A stretch of 64,000 bases of DNA. Origin: Cinnamomum chago. Taxonomy: Eukaryota; Streptophyta; Magnoliopsida; Laurales; Lauraceae. Positions 1-10,756 of the stretch are shown one piece after another (positions within the stretch are counted from its first letter, which is position 1; each line of letters starts with the position of its first letter). The DNA lies in contig CP142451.1 in assembly GCA_038049695.1 (NCBI GenBank), positions 35,386,001-35,450,000 of the forward strand, in the 5' to 3' direction. A program made the translations under genes and the position numbers. The notes under the pieces were generated by a model, which saw only the letters and a list, made by a program, of their open reading frames with translations, searched no databases and was not told the origin of the DNA.

Positions 1-793
1 TAGTAGGATTAGTTTAATAATCAGAACTTTGTTTTCGAATAGGAGTAGTTTAAGAATTTAGGAAACAACACAACTTAGCCTTTTTGTCCCAGTGGATACG
101 ATACTCGGTTTACATCTTTACTTCTTCAAGCAGAGATAATAGCGGAGAATAAATTATATTTGAAACCCTGTTCTAGGAATGGTCAATCAGTCACCATATT
201 ACTTGAAGTAAGCACCTTTTCTTGCATAACTGCATTTTTCTAGTTAGTTTTTTTCTTGTGTAACTGCATTTTTCTAGCTACTACATGAAAACAGCATGTT
301 TTGTGATGATCTTTCAGCTCTAGTTCTATTTTGGATCTCTATGGTCTTAGAAGCTAAGGAATTTCTTTCCTGACTTCTGGGATTTTAATCTTGGTATGAC
401 TAGTAAAAGTCTTGATAACAGGAAACTTTCTTACTTAGTCCCGTAGCATTGTAGCAATAAGGAATCGAACACAGCCTAATAATGTAAGCAAGGTAAATAA
501 CACTATGATTAATGGCTCATCTCCAATCAAGGAGGGAGTGATCCAACAATTTGCTTCCATTAAAGATGAACCCCAGAGTGTAAATATTGGAGCCTGCTAC
601 ATGGTACAGATAACTATACTAAATTATAAACTTAAGGAATGCAAATGGTCTTAATTATTCTCCTTCAATGTTTATTATTAAATTTTGATTTAGTTTTTAA
701 ACATAGCATTTCCTTTCATGGATTTTATTGTTCTTAATAACTTGTCTTTTGTCTCTTGTCTCTTCCTGGGGAATTCACTTTCTGTTCCTTTAG
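1..793. other. AT-rich non-coding stretch upstream of FRO exon
   Basis: No convincing coding segment is seen on either strand. The last bases before 794 are a pyrimidine-rich tract ending TTTAG, a good splice acceptor, so at least the right end is intron-like sequence of the ferric-reductase fragment that follows. Earlier FRO exons were looked for by eye and not recognised. Confidence 0.4.
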
Positions 794-989
794 GTATGAA
801 TACCTTATTTTGATAGCTGGGGGGATTGGAATTACACCTTTCTTGGCTACTTTGAGTGACATTCTCCACCGAATTAAGGAGAAGAAACCTTGTCTGCCAA
901 AACATATTTTAATAGTTTGGGCTGTGAAGAGATCCCAGGAGCTCTCTCTTCTTTCAATGGTTGATGCAGAAAATATCTACCCACTGTAG
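794..989 (+). pseudogene. Ferric reductase (FRO-type) NAD-binding exon, isolated
   Basis: The exon opens right after a pyrimidine-rich TTTAG acceptor. It reads about 64 residues containing [16 protein letters not shown] and [16 protein letters not shown]. The GGIGI(S/T)PFL stretch is the NAD(P)H-binding signature of plant ferric-chelate reductase oxidases, flavocytochromes that move electrons from cytosolic NADPH across a membrane to reduce Fe(III). The frame stops at TAG (987-989), where family members continue into a further strand and then transmembrane helices. No FAD-domain (HPFT) exon or haem-helix exon is visible nearby, so this is one exon of a dead copy, a fragment captured by CACTA-1 (whose right end is at 4323), or part of a gene mostly off-window. 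Identification as FRO family is fairly sure; subfamily and functional status are not. Confidence 0.7.
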
Positions 990-1918
990 AGTTCTTTTGG
1001 ATGGTTTATTTCCAGAAATTTGTTTATTAATGAATTTCTTGTAAATAAAACAGATTTCTACAGAGTCAAGACTTCAGATGACTCTCTCTCATATTCTCTT
1101 CATGTTTTTGCTGCTCTTGGGTTCGTTTATCTCATTCCATCTCATTATAACCACATCATAAAACTGTAACACATCGATATATTTTTGCAAAACAAAAAGA
1201 AGCAAATGGGCCCCAAAATGTGCAAGAGCAATCACAAATAGAAGATCATACACAGCACAATCAAGGAGGGTAAAAAAATCAAAAAATAGAACAAATTCAC
1301 AGAATACTACCACAAATAAGAAAGAAATGAAACCTCAAGATTCTAGCACCCAATGAAAATGGTGAGAACTAATGTTCACATTAATGAGAATGGATACACA
1401 ATTTTCCCAAACGGAAAGTCCCAAAGCCTGAAAGCAAAAACTCAAATGGAAGGTGCAAAACTGAAGAACCAAAACATGGAAACAAGTGTACACATAAGGT
1501 TCCAAAACCCAAAAACTGGTAATAAAAAACCCAACAGAAGCCCCAAAAGGCCAAAAAACCCAAATAAAATCCAGAAAATCAATGGCCATGGGATACCACT
1601 GCAGAGAGGGGATGGGATACCACTGCAGGGTGAAAATGCGCCATTGGTGAAGGGAACCCTACAACCATGAAGGGTGAGACACCTGAATATCATATTGACA
1701 AGGGCATGTCATCCTGATTATCCATGACTCAAACTCGCTGCCTATCCTGACTAGCTCTCAAAGAGATGGATTCATTATTTCCTAATTCAAACCCACTTGT
1801 TAAGAATGTCAGCCAGCATGCGGCCTGATGTGGGTGACCATCATCATTCCTCTATCCACTCACCTTGAATTAGAACTTACCCAAACTCATCTGAGATTAT
1901 GAGACCCTAGGATTTTAT
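990..1918. other. No recognised gene
   Basis: A 105-codon plus-strand frame (1353-1670) is rich in Lys, Asn and Pro and holds a short internal repeat (GIPLQRGD/GIPLQGEN from a duplicated GGGATACCACTGCAG, 1592-1630). It resembles no family known to me and could be chance. Nothing else is supported. Confidence 0.3.
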
Positions 1919-1920
1919 CA

Positions 1921-2019
1921 TACTTGTATTGATTCCTGTTTTTCAGAACATAAAGGCTAAATAGCACCAGAAGAGTTACATCAGAGACTCTAAAAAACAG
2001 GAATCAATATGTGCAAGTA
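1921..2019. repeat. Short inverted repeat / hairpin
   Basis: The left arm (1921-1943, centred on TATTGATTCCTGTTTTT) is matched in reverse complement by the right arm (1993-2019) apart from one 3-base insertion, leaving a loop of about 50 bases. The arms could be a small MITE relic or the stem of a hairpin transcript. No flanking duplication was identified. Confidence 0.6.
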
Positions 2020-2069
2020 TAACCAGAAAAAGGCAAGGCGAATTTACTTATAATAACTAGAATTTGGAC

Positions 2070-2265
2070 AGCTTTGGACCTTCAACACAGTACCTCCAGA
2101 GATAATAAATGGAGGAATGAAGGATGAAACACTCTCAAACCCCTGCTTAGCTAAAACATCTACCATATCATTCATCCACTGACCCACATGGCCAAAATCC
2201 ATCTGAACCGACAAGACAACACTTTCATTTTCTTTGAAACAATATTGAAACTTAAATTTTATCAA
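2070..2265 (-). pseudogene. Possible LINE-type RNase H fragment
   Basis: A minus-strand frame contains HVGQWMNDMVDVLAKQGFE. Its pattern (His, then a short spacer to N-D/x-M-V/A-D-x-L-A-K-x-G) resembles the C-terminal segment of RNase H domains in plant non-LTR retrotransposons, where the Asp is catalytic. No reverse transcriptase lies beside it, so at most it is a remnant. The match is short and could be coincidence. Confidence 0.3.
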
Positions 2266-2884
2266 TTTAAACTTTCCAAGTGCAAGAAGCCAAACTTTAA
2301 AAGGTGCTTCTCTAATTCACATTGAGTTCCTAATTCATGGAAATAGTATATAATTAATTAAAGGTGCATCCAAATGGTGAAGTGAAAATGGTCAAGGGTA
2401 GAGAGTAGTGGGGGATGTACGTCTTTTAGAATTTAATTTACTAGGGGTGAAGGGTGGCTAGTCATTTACTTCAAATGGCTATGTTTTGACTACCTCTTGT
2501 ACATCCTTAACTTTAATCCTTGCATGTCAATACCTATTAGACAAATGAGCACCAACCAAAGGATGGTCATTTCAAGGGAGAAAAAAAAAGATTTTCTCCA
2601 AAAATCCTTTTTTTTTAAAGACGGGACTAGTCTCAGTGAAATAATATAATCAAGCATTAACAGAGTGGTTTTGAGGATACAAAAATAGTGAAAACAAGAG
2701 AGATGTTCCGTGAGAGGATACAAATAGTGAAAACAAGAGAGCACATTCTAAAACTATCAGTTTTTCTTATTCCATCAACATCCAACTATGAGTGTTGGCT
2801 TTCGCTACTTCGACAAACCTGTTATTATGCATGTCTTCTATTGGAAAGATCTATCAACACAGAGAGAGAAAAGATGAGAAAGAG
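2266..2884. other. Non-coding; short direct duplication
   Basis: No gene is seen. The phrase ATAGTGAAAACAAGAGAG occurs twice about 40 bases apart (about 2684 and 2725), a small local duplication just outside the GA-rich part of CACTA-1. Confidence 0.4.
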
Positions 2885-3442
2885 AGTTTACCTGCAGAGA
2901 GGGGAGAGATGCAGAGGCAGAAAACTCGTGCTGGCTTTGGAGAAACGACCGGAAAAGGGGTCAAACTCGTGCTGCCTTTGGAGAAGACGACCGGAGATGG
3001 GTTTGCGCCTGATAACAGAGATGGGTTTTTGGAGAACGACAGAGATGGGTTTTTTTAGATCAACAGAGATGGAGAGGGTGGGAGGGATCTGTTTGCGTTG
3101 ATGGAGAGGGTGAGGTCTGCGTGAGTGGCGATGGAGATGATGCCGATGAGGGAATGGAGATGGAGATGGAGATGAGGGAAAGAGTAGCGAGAGAGAGAGG
3201 GAGAAGAATAGACTGAGAAATGGAGATGGAGAAGAGGGAAAGAGCATAACAGATTGAGAAATGGAGATGAGGGAAAGAGCAGCGAGAGAGAGAGAGAGAA
3301 CAGATTCAAAAATGGAGATGGGGGAAAGAGCAGCGAGAGAGAGAGAGAGAACAGTTTCAGAAATGGAGATGGAGATGAGGGAAAGAGCAGCGAGAGAGAG
3401 AGCCGATCGAGAGGGAGAAGAACAGATTGAGAGAGAGGGCTG

Positions 3443-3486
<44 letters not shown>

Positions 3487-3600
3487 GAGCAGGTGAGAGA
3501 GTGGAAAGAGGCCTTTGAGCAGAGGAGAGAGTGAAAAAACGCAAAAGAGGGCTGAAAAAGAGGAAAAGAGGGCTTTTTCGGCGGGAGAGGGAAAACAGAA
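2885..3600 (-). repeat. GA-rich (CT-rich on minus) low-complexity tract
   Basis: Runs of GAGAGA (longest about 3448-3482) alternate with units of the form GGGAAAGAGCAGCGAGAGAG and ATGGAGATGGAGATG. The long open frames predicted here are compositional artefacts. The position just inside the subterminal repeats matches the CT tracts of CACTA-3 and CACTA-4, which suggests a promoter or leader role. Confidence 0.8.
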
Positions 3601-3604
3601 GATT

Positions 3605-4323
3605 TACCAACGTTTAAATTTCATCGGTGAAAATTATTATATTCTTTAATTAAAACAAATGAAAAGTTAATCAACTTTTACCGACGTTTTATTAAAAACG
3701 TCGGTAATAATTATTCCGACGTTAATTATCGTCGGTAAAAAATATAATTCGTCGGTAAATGTCAACGATTTTAAATTTTCTAAATATAAAATTAATATTT
3801 ACCGACGTTTTATACAAAACGTCGTTAAACGTTCATTTTAATATTTACTTTTCGCTGTATAAGAAAATTGAACTTTCCCGACGCTTATTTTTCGTCGGCA
3901 AAATTAAAAAAAACTAAAAATACTTTACCGACGTTTTTTTTCGTCGGCAAATGAAAAAAGGAAATAAATAAAAAATTAAAAATACTCTACCGACATTTTT
4001 TTTCGTCTGCAAATTAAAAAAGAAAATAAATAAAAAATAAAAAAACACTTTACCGACGTTTTGTTTTTTTGTCAGTAAAAATCAAGTAGAAAAAAATTTA
4101 CCTTCATAAAATACTTTGGCCGACGTTTTATTTCGTCGGTAAATCAAATAAAACGTCGCTAAAATGCGATTTTACCGACGTTTTAATTTTCGTCGGTAAT
4201 AATTCCTAATTTGGTAAACTTGCCGACGTTTTATAGTAAAACGTCGGTAAAAAGTGACTTTTACCTGCGTTTTTGTAAAAACGTCGCCAAAAAACGTCCC
4301 TAAAAGTGCAACTTGTTGTAGTG
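3605..4323. repeat. CACTA-1 subterminal repeat array
   Basis: About twenty degenerate copies of ACCGACGTTTT and its complement CGTCGGTAAA are spaced by AT-rich sequence. In En/Spm elements such subterminal repeats are binding sites for the element's second protein (TNPA class); the binder here is unknown. Confidence 0.8.
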
Positions 4324-4437
4324 AAAGTTTAACTAACCGTAGTGCAAATTTCATATTCGTTTCTTCCAGCATGCTCGTGGTGACGAGATCTACAGATTGG
4401 TGCATAAATTGAGGTTAGTGAAAGTTGTTTATTTTTC

Positions 4438-5365
4438 TTGATTATTTAATTAAGATGGAGAACAACACTGTGAACACTACTATGATCAAACTCAACCATA
4501 CCAATTGGTTGATTTGAAAACCTAAGATGGATTGCAAAGACCTCTATGATCCCATTGAGGGGGATGCGACCAAAAGTGATGTCTGATACAGATTGGAGAA
4601 AGATGTATAGAAAGACCATTGGTCACATCAGACAGTGGGTGGATAACAGCATATTTCATCACGTGTCTAATGAAACCAATGTGAGAATCCTTTGGAAGAA
4701 GCTAGAAGAAAGATATGAGAATAAAACTGTAGTGAACAAAAGTTTTCCGATTAGAAAGCTTTTGAACATGAAATTCAAGGAGGGTGGTAAAATTGAAGAT
4801 CACATAAATGATTTCTAACGTGTTGTGAATGAATTAGCCACTATGAAGATGGTCCTTGATGATGAGATGGAAGCTCTATTGCTTCTAAGTTCTTTGCCAG
4901 ATACATGGGAGACATTGGTTGTTTCCGTGAGCAACTCTACTCCAGATGGTGTGTTATCATGAGTCAGGTTACTAGTAGCTTGTTAAATGAAGAAACAAGA
5001 AGGAAAACTGCAGGGACGGATAATGCACAGGCCTTTGTTATTGAGAAAAGGGGGAGTAAAAGTTCGGGACCAAAGGGGGGTCGTGCCAAGTCTAGAGGTG
5101 GACCACAAACTAAGAAAAAGTCTGAAAAATTCTTTCATTGTGGCAACGAGGGCCACATTAAGAAGAATTGTTTTGCCTCGAAAAAAAAGAAAGAAGCCAA
5201 TAATGAGTAGAAGAATGACACTAACACTACAACTACTTTTGATAATGAAGTAGTGGTACTGGCCAATGAAGATGAAGAGTGTTTGAGTGTTGCAGATGAT
5301 CAGGTTGAGTGGGTTGTTGACACAGCAGCATCCTACCGTGCTACTCCTTCGAGACCTTACTGAGG
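4438..5365 (+). pseudogene. Copia (Tnt1/Tork-like) gag-protease remnant
   Basis: The translation across frames gives a UBN2-type gag (motifs NHTNWLI, CKDLYDPIEGDA, KTIGHIRQW, FHHVSNETN). A CCHC-like knuckle follows in which the second Cys is replaced (FFHCGNEGHIKKNCF, 5131-5175), then the aspartic protease start VEWVVDTAAS. Several in-frame stops (for example at 4516 and 4816) and a frameshift show it is dead. It ends abruptly near 5365 and runs into an unrelated Gypsy fragment. No LTR or primer site is recognised upstream. Confidence 0.8.
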
Positions 5366-5639
5366 GTGTCAAGCAACAGCAGGAAAAAAATCAACTGCCT
5401 GTTGCTGGAATTGGAGGTCGTAAAAGAAGAGCAGGGACGATCCCCAAACCAGGAAAATGCTCACGAGATGCGAAGGATGGAGTATCGTGGATGCACAGTT
5501 GAGTGAGAACCCAGGGGCCACCACGCGATAAATCTGGCAGAGATGACAACCCAATCTGTTAGAGCCCAAAGAAAGATGGCCGCACACTTGAAAGAGGTGT
5601 ATCAGATGAGTCCCGAGCTGAGCTTAGTAAATAAATCTG

Positions 5640-6040
5640 GGCGAGGGAAGGCGGAGATCTCGTTCTTCGATGAAGATTTGCGAGATGTGGTCTAGCCCCA
5701 CAACAATGCCCTAGTACTAACTTTACGAGTACAGGGGTATGATGTATGGAGAATGCTCATAGAACCGGAAGCTCCTCGGAAATAATGTATGCCGGGCTAT
5801 TCGATAGGCTCGGCCTAAAGCACTCAGATCTAAAGCCGACCTCGATACCCCTGTTCGGATTTAGCCGCCAAGCTGTACACCCCATGGACGTGATACCCAT
5901 ACAAGTTGGTGCAGGACACGTCCGCTTAGATGTGGGATTCCTATTGTGGTAGATGTGCCATCTCCCTACAACGCCATTATGGGACGGACATGGATTCATC
6001 GCATGAGGGCTGTGTCATAAACCTATCACCAAAAGATATG
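5640..6040 (+). pseudogene. Gypsy-Tat aspartic protease remnant
   Basis: The stretch reads PHNNALVLTLRVQGYDVW, a frameshift, then GSSSEIMYAGLFDRLGL and HPMDVIPIQVGAGHVRL. This is the protease region of Ty3/Gypsy elements of the Tat lineage, where (D/E)xGSSxxIM contains the active site; here the expected Asp codon is disturbed. Stop codons and frameshifts are present. It is continuous with the reverse transcriptase remnant downstream. Confidence 0.75.
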
Positions 6041-6240
6041 CTTCCCAATGTTGAAAGGGACCATGGAATCAGAGGAGATCGATGGCTTCTAAAAGTTGTC
6101 TAATCGTGGCAATCAAGGGAAAGGCAAAAAGGGCAGACGATGAAGGCTTATGTCCTGGCAAGAGTGCCGACCTTAAATAGCAATCACAGCCAGGTCGGTC
6201 AGAAGGAGGAGAGCCATGTGCCGACCTGAACGACTCAGCT

Positions 6241-7070
6241 ATGGAGGACCTAAAAAGGGTTGCAGTGCATGGAGGGGATCCAGAAAGATACTGGATCATC
6301 AGGGCGTCGATGACCGAGGAAGAGCAAGAAAGCTTGACTCGGTTCCTAAATCAAAGTTCTGATGTTTTTGCTTGGACTCCGAACGAGATGCCGAGGGCTG
6401 ATCCCAAGGTGATGAGTCACAAGCTGGGCACGGACCCAAATTAAAGGCGAAGCCAGTAATGTAGAAACAGAGAAAACTCACGCCGGAGCGCCAGATAGCA
6501 GTATGTGAGGAGGTTGATAAATTGTTGGAGGCAGATTCCATTTGAGAGGTACACTATCCAGAGTGGTTATCCAATACGGCAGTCGTGCCGAAAAAGGATA
6601 AAAAATGGAGGGTATGTGTGGACTTTACTAATTTGAACAAGGCTTGCCCTTAGGATAGCTTCCCGCTCCCAAAAACTGACCATCTAGTGGACTCCACAGT
6701 AGGCCATGAACGAATGACCTTTTTGGATGCATATCGAGGGTATCACCAGATTACAATGGCAGAGGCTAACCGGGAGAAAACAACATTCATAACACCGAAA
6801 GGCACCTTTTGTTACAAAAGAGTGCCCTTTGGACTTAAGAATGTGGGGGCGACATACCAAAGGCTGGTGGCAAAGATATTCCAAGATTTGACCGGGAAGA
6901 CGGTGGAGGCCTATATTGATGACATGGTGGTCAAAAGCAAGGAAAAGACTACACATGAGTAGGATTTGCGATTGGTCTTCAGCATCCTGTGGAGATATAA
7001 GCTAAGGCTAAACGCTTTGAAGTGCTCATTTGGCGTAAGCTCGGGGAAATTCCTTGGGTAAACCCTGACC
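6241..7070 (+). pseudogene. Gypsy-Tat reverse transcriptase remnant
   Basis: The upstream linker (FLNQSSDVFAWTPNEMP) precedes a reverse transcriptase with KKDKKWRVCVDFTNLNKACP, FLDAYRGYHQI, FCYKRVPFGLKNVGATYQR and the active-site box YIDDMVVKS (about 6911-6937), all in the expected order for Ty3/Gypsy. In-frame stops interrupt it (at 6442, 6542, 6652, 6960 and 7060 or nearby). The motifs remain readable, so decay is moderate. Confidence 0.85.
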
Positions 7071-7179
7071 AAATTTAGGTGGTTCCGAAAGGTAGAGCGA
7101 CCCGGCTCGAGGAGGGAGGTGCAAAGGTTGACAGGTATGCTTGCAGCCCTAAATCATTTTTTTTTTATCAAGAAGTTTA

Positions 7180-7480
7180 GACAAATGCCAACCAATGTTC
7201 CTCTCTTTGAAAAAGATGGCAGAGAAGGTATGGGACGAACAGTGTGACGAGGCTCTCGCACAAATCAAACAGTATCTAAGTTCCCCCCCTTTGCTCTCTA
7301 TTCCCAGCCTAGGGGAACAGCTAGTACTGTATCGGGCAGTTTCCAGACATGCAGTAAGGGCGACCTTGATGGGAGATCAAGGAAAACAACACCTACCCAT
7401 CTATTTCATCAGCAAAACCTTGTTAGATGCTAAGATAAGGTACCTACCACTGGAGAAGCTCGGTTGACCTATCTGGAAGG
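7180..7480 (+). pseudogene. Gypsy RNase H remnant
   Basis: The frame at 7195-7467 includes WDEQCDEALAQIKQYLSSPPLL and IYFISKTLLDAKIRYLPLEKL, the connection and RNase H region that follows reverse transcriptase in Gypsy elements. The catalytic Asp expected in the LYLAVS-like strand is replaced (LYRAVS). It is part of the same dead polyprotein. Confidence 0.75.
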
Positions 7481-7639
7481 ATGGTAAAATGGCGATAGAG
7501 CTCGGCGAGCATGACATAAAGATAGTTCCTAGAAGTGTGATAAAAAAGGCCAGGTGGTGACTGATTTCATAGATGAATTCACGTACGAAGAGGAACTGAA
7601 ACAAGGAGAGAAGAAACATGGAGAAAATAGCTTGGACGG

Positions 7640-8440
7640 TGCCGGCAAGGTGGTCATCACTTCAGAAGGGACAGTAATTGAAAGAGCGTGACTCTAGGCT
7701 TCCTTGCATCAAATAACGAGGCGGAGTATGGAGCACTACTGTCAGGGCTCAAAACTGCCAAAGACCTCAGGATCAGGAGACTAACAGTACACCGTGATTC
7801 GCAGTTAGTTGCCAATCAACTAACTGGCAGCTCGCGATGATTGGATGGTCGCATTTGTTGGAGAGGTACAACGCTTGATTCAGGAGATCAAAGATGTTAA
7901 AATCAAACAGATTGGTCAGGGAGAGAATGCACACGCTAACAGCTTGGTCAGCTTGGCTACAGCAGTGAAATCCGAGCTGAGGAGGGAAGTCCTCATTGAC
8001 TTCCAACCATCCCCGACCATAGGAGACAGAGTCATGTGCACCAAACAGGAGGTGGAGGATCCAAATTGGATGGCATCAATAGTTGAGTACCTAAAAGATG
8101 GATCGCTACCAGAAGACGGAAAAGAAGGTTGGAAGGTCAGAAGGAAGGCGGCCATATTCTGGTTGTCATCGGAAATCAGGTTCTACCGACGATCATACTC
8201 AGGACCCTACTTGAAGTGTGTGAGCTTGACCAAGGTGGAAAACCTGTTGGGGGCACGTTGGAGGACAAAGCTTGGCCCACCGAGTTGTCACAAGGCTATT
8301 GATGGCCTTATATGTAGAAAGACACTCTACAGTTCGTACAAAAATTTGAGAGATGTCAACGCTTTGGTATAGAAATTCATCAGCCTGTCGAGCAACTAAA
8401 CTCAATAGTGAGTCCATGACCGTTTAAAAAGGAGGGCTGA
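7640..8440 (+). pseudogene. Second (archaeal-type) RNase H and integrase start, Gypsy-Tat
   Basis: Across frames the sequence reads LGFLASNNEAEYGALLSGLK, then VHRDSQLVANQLTG and QGENAHANSLVSLA. This is the additional archaeal-type RNase H domain that marks the Tat lineage. It is followed by WMASIVEYLKDGSLP, AIFWLSSEIRFYRRSYSGP and a frameshifted zinc-binding segment (KFERCQRFG) of the integrase N-terminus. The catalytic integrase core is missing; similarity ends near 8440. Confidence 0.8.
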
Positions 8441-9252
8441 CCTAGGAGGCCTGGGGTTTAAGGAATTGTTCGACTGATCCCACCCCAAATGGTTGGCATT
8501 TCCCAGTTTCCACTCACAATGATCAAACCCCCTTTACTAGATTTGTTTGAATCTAGGAGATAATGGATAAAAAGCTTGCTGGAATCCCTAGATTTCAAAT
8601 AGTAAACTAATTTGCTGCTGTCCAAAGAGATCAACATATAACAACATAAGATGTCAAAGACCCCGAGGCTTATACCAAGAAGCCTATTCAGTGTGACAAC
8701 CCCCATGAAGATGCGAAATAGGTTAGGGGCGCACTGAGTGGGGAAGAGATTTGCTAAGGAAAAGAAAAGGACTAGGAGAGGATCTGAAGAAACCTAACGC
8801 CACCTTCTACAACGGTGATGGTAGGAAAGGGCATCCCATCTCGAGATCCCATTTCGAAGGACTCATCAAGCCGGGGTCACAGACCTGAACGTCTGGAGGA
8901 ATGCTATACTTATTCCTGCAGTTGGAGATTCCTTCTAGGGTATTGAGCAGGTCTTTTAGATTGCCCATCTAAGAAGAAGTGAATGAGGGAAAGCAAGACT
9001 TATAGTAGAATAATGGAGGGCGAGAGATTGAAGGCAGAGGATCGGAATCCAGGAAGGAGGGTTTGAGGTAGAAGGGTGATGAATTGAAGATAGAAGCCGA
9101 AGGGATGAGAATGGCAGTTTTATGAAGAACGGATGTGACAGATGACAGCTGGATGCGTGTCCTGAAATATCTCAATGGCCCCCTCTCAAAAAACGGAGAG
9201 GGAAGGGAAGGCCTGGGTTTGGGTTTGGGTTTGAAACCAACCCGACCTGCTA
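8441..9252. other. Non-coding, probably Gypsy-derived
   Basis: No coding signal is trusted. The stretch lies between the truncated integrase and the family S LTR, and CCGACC-rich phrases occur on both sides of that LTR, so it is probably untranslated or LTR sequence of the Gypsy element. No terminal repeat partner was found. A (GGGTTT)n run, 9218-9233, is present. Confidence 0.35.
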
Positions 9253-10202
9253 TGCCATGTTAAGGATTTTGTGTATTGCAATTTGATGGATGCATTATCA
9301 TTCTAGCATCATTTGAATTTACACACATGCATTGATTTAGAAAATCTTAAAATCTTGATTTATACATGCATTGTTTTTAAGACTTGTAGAAATCTTGATT
9401 TATGCATGTTTTGTTTTTTTTAAACTTGGACGCAATTAGATTTGAAAAGAAATTTTATAAATCAAGCTAGCCTATGTTTTAAATCCTTCAAATCAATTTA
9501 GGCTTTTTATGTTTTCATGGTTTTAATCCTCTTTGTTTGATTTAAATCATGTTTCCAAGCTTGATTCAGTGGCCCAAATGTTCCCATTAAGAAATACGTT
9601 GAAATATGAATTTTAAGGGATTTGGTCCCTGGGCCTGGGTCGACCTGCAATGTGCTCTACTCAGTCGACCGAGCCCATGGACCCGGTCGACTGAGCCCAC
9701 TACGGGTCGACCGGGTGAAGAGCCGTTGGGCTTCTTTTCAAACGGTCAGTTTTATGACCGTTGAAGGCCAGGTCGACCGGGGAAGAGCCGTTAGGCACTT
9801 TTTGGCTAAAAATACAAGTTCATTCCTTTGCCAAAAGTTAGCAATTTTTAGGTCCTCCTTGAGGTGTTTTGAGGCCAATCAAAGGGGAATGAGCTAAGGG
9901 ATGAAATGGGTCATTTGGAAAGCTAAAGCTTGGTTCCATTGAGTTAAATCACTAAGTAAGCTTTACTTTCCTTAACCATATGTTGTCATGGTTTGCTTTA
10001 TTATTGGTAAATCTTTTCTAGCATGATAAACTATGTTTTGTTGTGTCCTTAACATGTCACTACAAGAAATCTAGGCTGTTGTGACGAAATTTCTTTGTCT
10101 TAAAAGAACAACCAAAGAGGATGAAATATAAATTTTGTCGTTTGTTTTCATTTTTTTTTTCAAAAGTTTAGGAAACGAAAACAAAATTCCGTCTGCAAAA
10201 AT

Positions 10203-10756
10203 AAGGCGCCAACTTCATTTGCGTTGGCGCCAATTATTTTAGCTCATTGGAGACGAACAGTGTTGTCACAAAATATTTTTTTTTTTGCGACGAACGTAAT
10301 TCGTCACCAATAAGGATAAGTTGTCGAAGACTAACATATTTCGTCACCAAAATAAAGCGCCAATTTCATTTGCTTTGGCGCACATTATTTTAGCTCATTG
10401 GAGACAAACATTTTTGACACAAAATATAATTTTTCTTTTGTGACGAACATAATTCGTCACTAATAAGGATAAGTTATGGAAGACGAAAATATTTGGTCAC
10501 CAAAATAAGGCGCCAATTTCATTTGCGTTGGCTCGAATTATTTTAGCTCGTTGGAGTCGAACATTTTTGTCACAAAATATAATTTGTTTTTGCGACGAAC
10601 TTAATTCGTCACCAATAAGGATAGGTTATGGAAGACGAACATATTTCGTCACCAAAATAAGGCGCCAATTTCATTTGCTTTGGCGCGAATTATTTTAGCT
10701 CATTGCAGACAAACATTTTTGTCACAAAATATAATTTGTTTTTATGACGAACGTAA
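10203..10756. repeat. ~152-bp tandem repeat, units 1-4 (subterminal)
   Basis: Units start at about 10203, 10354, 10507 and 10658, each opening AAGGCGCCAA or AAAGCGCCAA and containing GACGAAC...TTCGTCACCAA. Unit 4 was broken by the Copia insertion. Units 5 and 6 start at about 18944 and 19098. Subtracting the insert and its duplication (8134 bp), the spacing from unit 4 to unit 5 is 152 bp, confirming one original array. Confidence 0.85.

Larger units (their letters stand above)
2885..4323 (-). mobile_element. CACTA-1: right terminal part of a CACTA (En/Spm) transposon
   Basis: On the minus strand the element starts CACTACAACAAGTTGCAC (ending at 4323 on the plus strand), a canonical CACTA terminus. 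It continues with many copies of a subterminal motif of the form ACCGACGTTTT...CGTCGGTAA in both orientations (about 3605-4310), then a CT-rich tract (3600-2895) ending in CTGCAG followed by GTAAAC, which looks like a 5' untranslated exon with a splice donor. The TIR matches that of CACTA-4 closely, so both belong to one family. The opposite terminus is not in the window or has been lost. Bases AAA follow the terminus and are the candidate 3-bp target duplication. Confidence 0.8.

Noticed and set aside
2888-3610. 240-codon Ser/Leu-rich minus-strand frame
   Set aside because: Arises from a (GA)n-rich tract; other frames are open too. No domain and no codon bias beyond the repeat.
3605-4323. 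Regularly spaced short repeats resembling a CRISPR array
   Set aside because: Repeats are degenerate, in both orientations and adjoin a CACTA terminus; eukaryotic transposon context, no cas genes.
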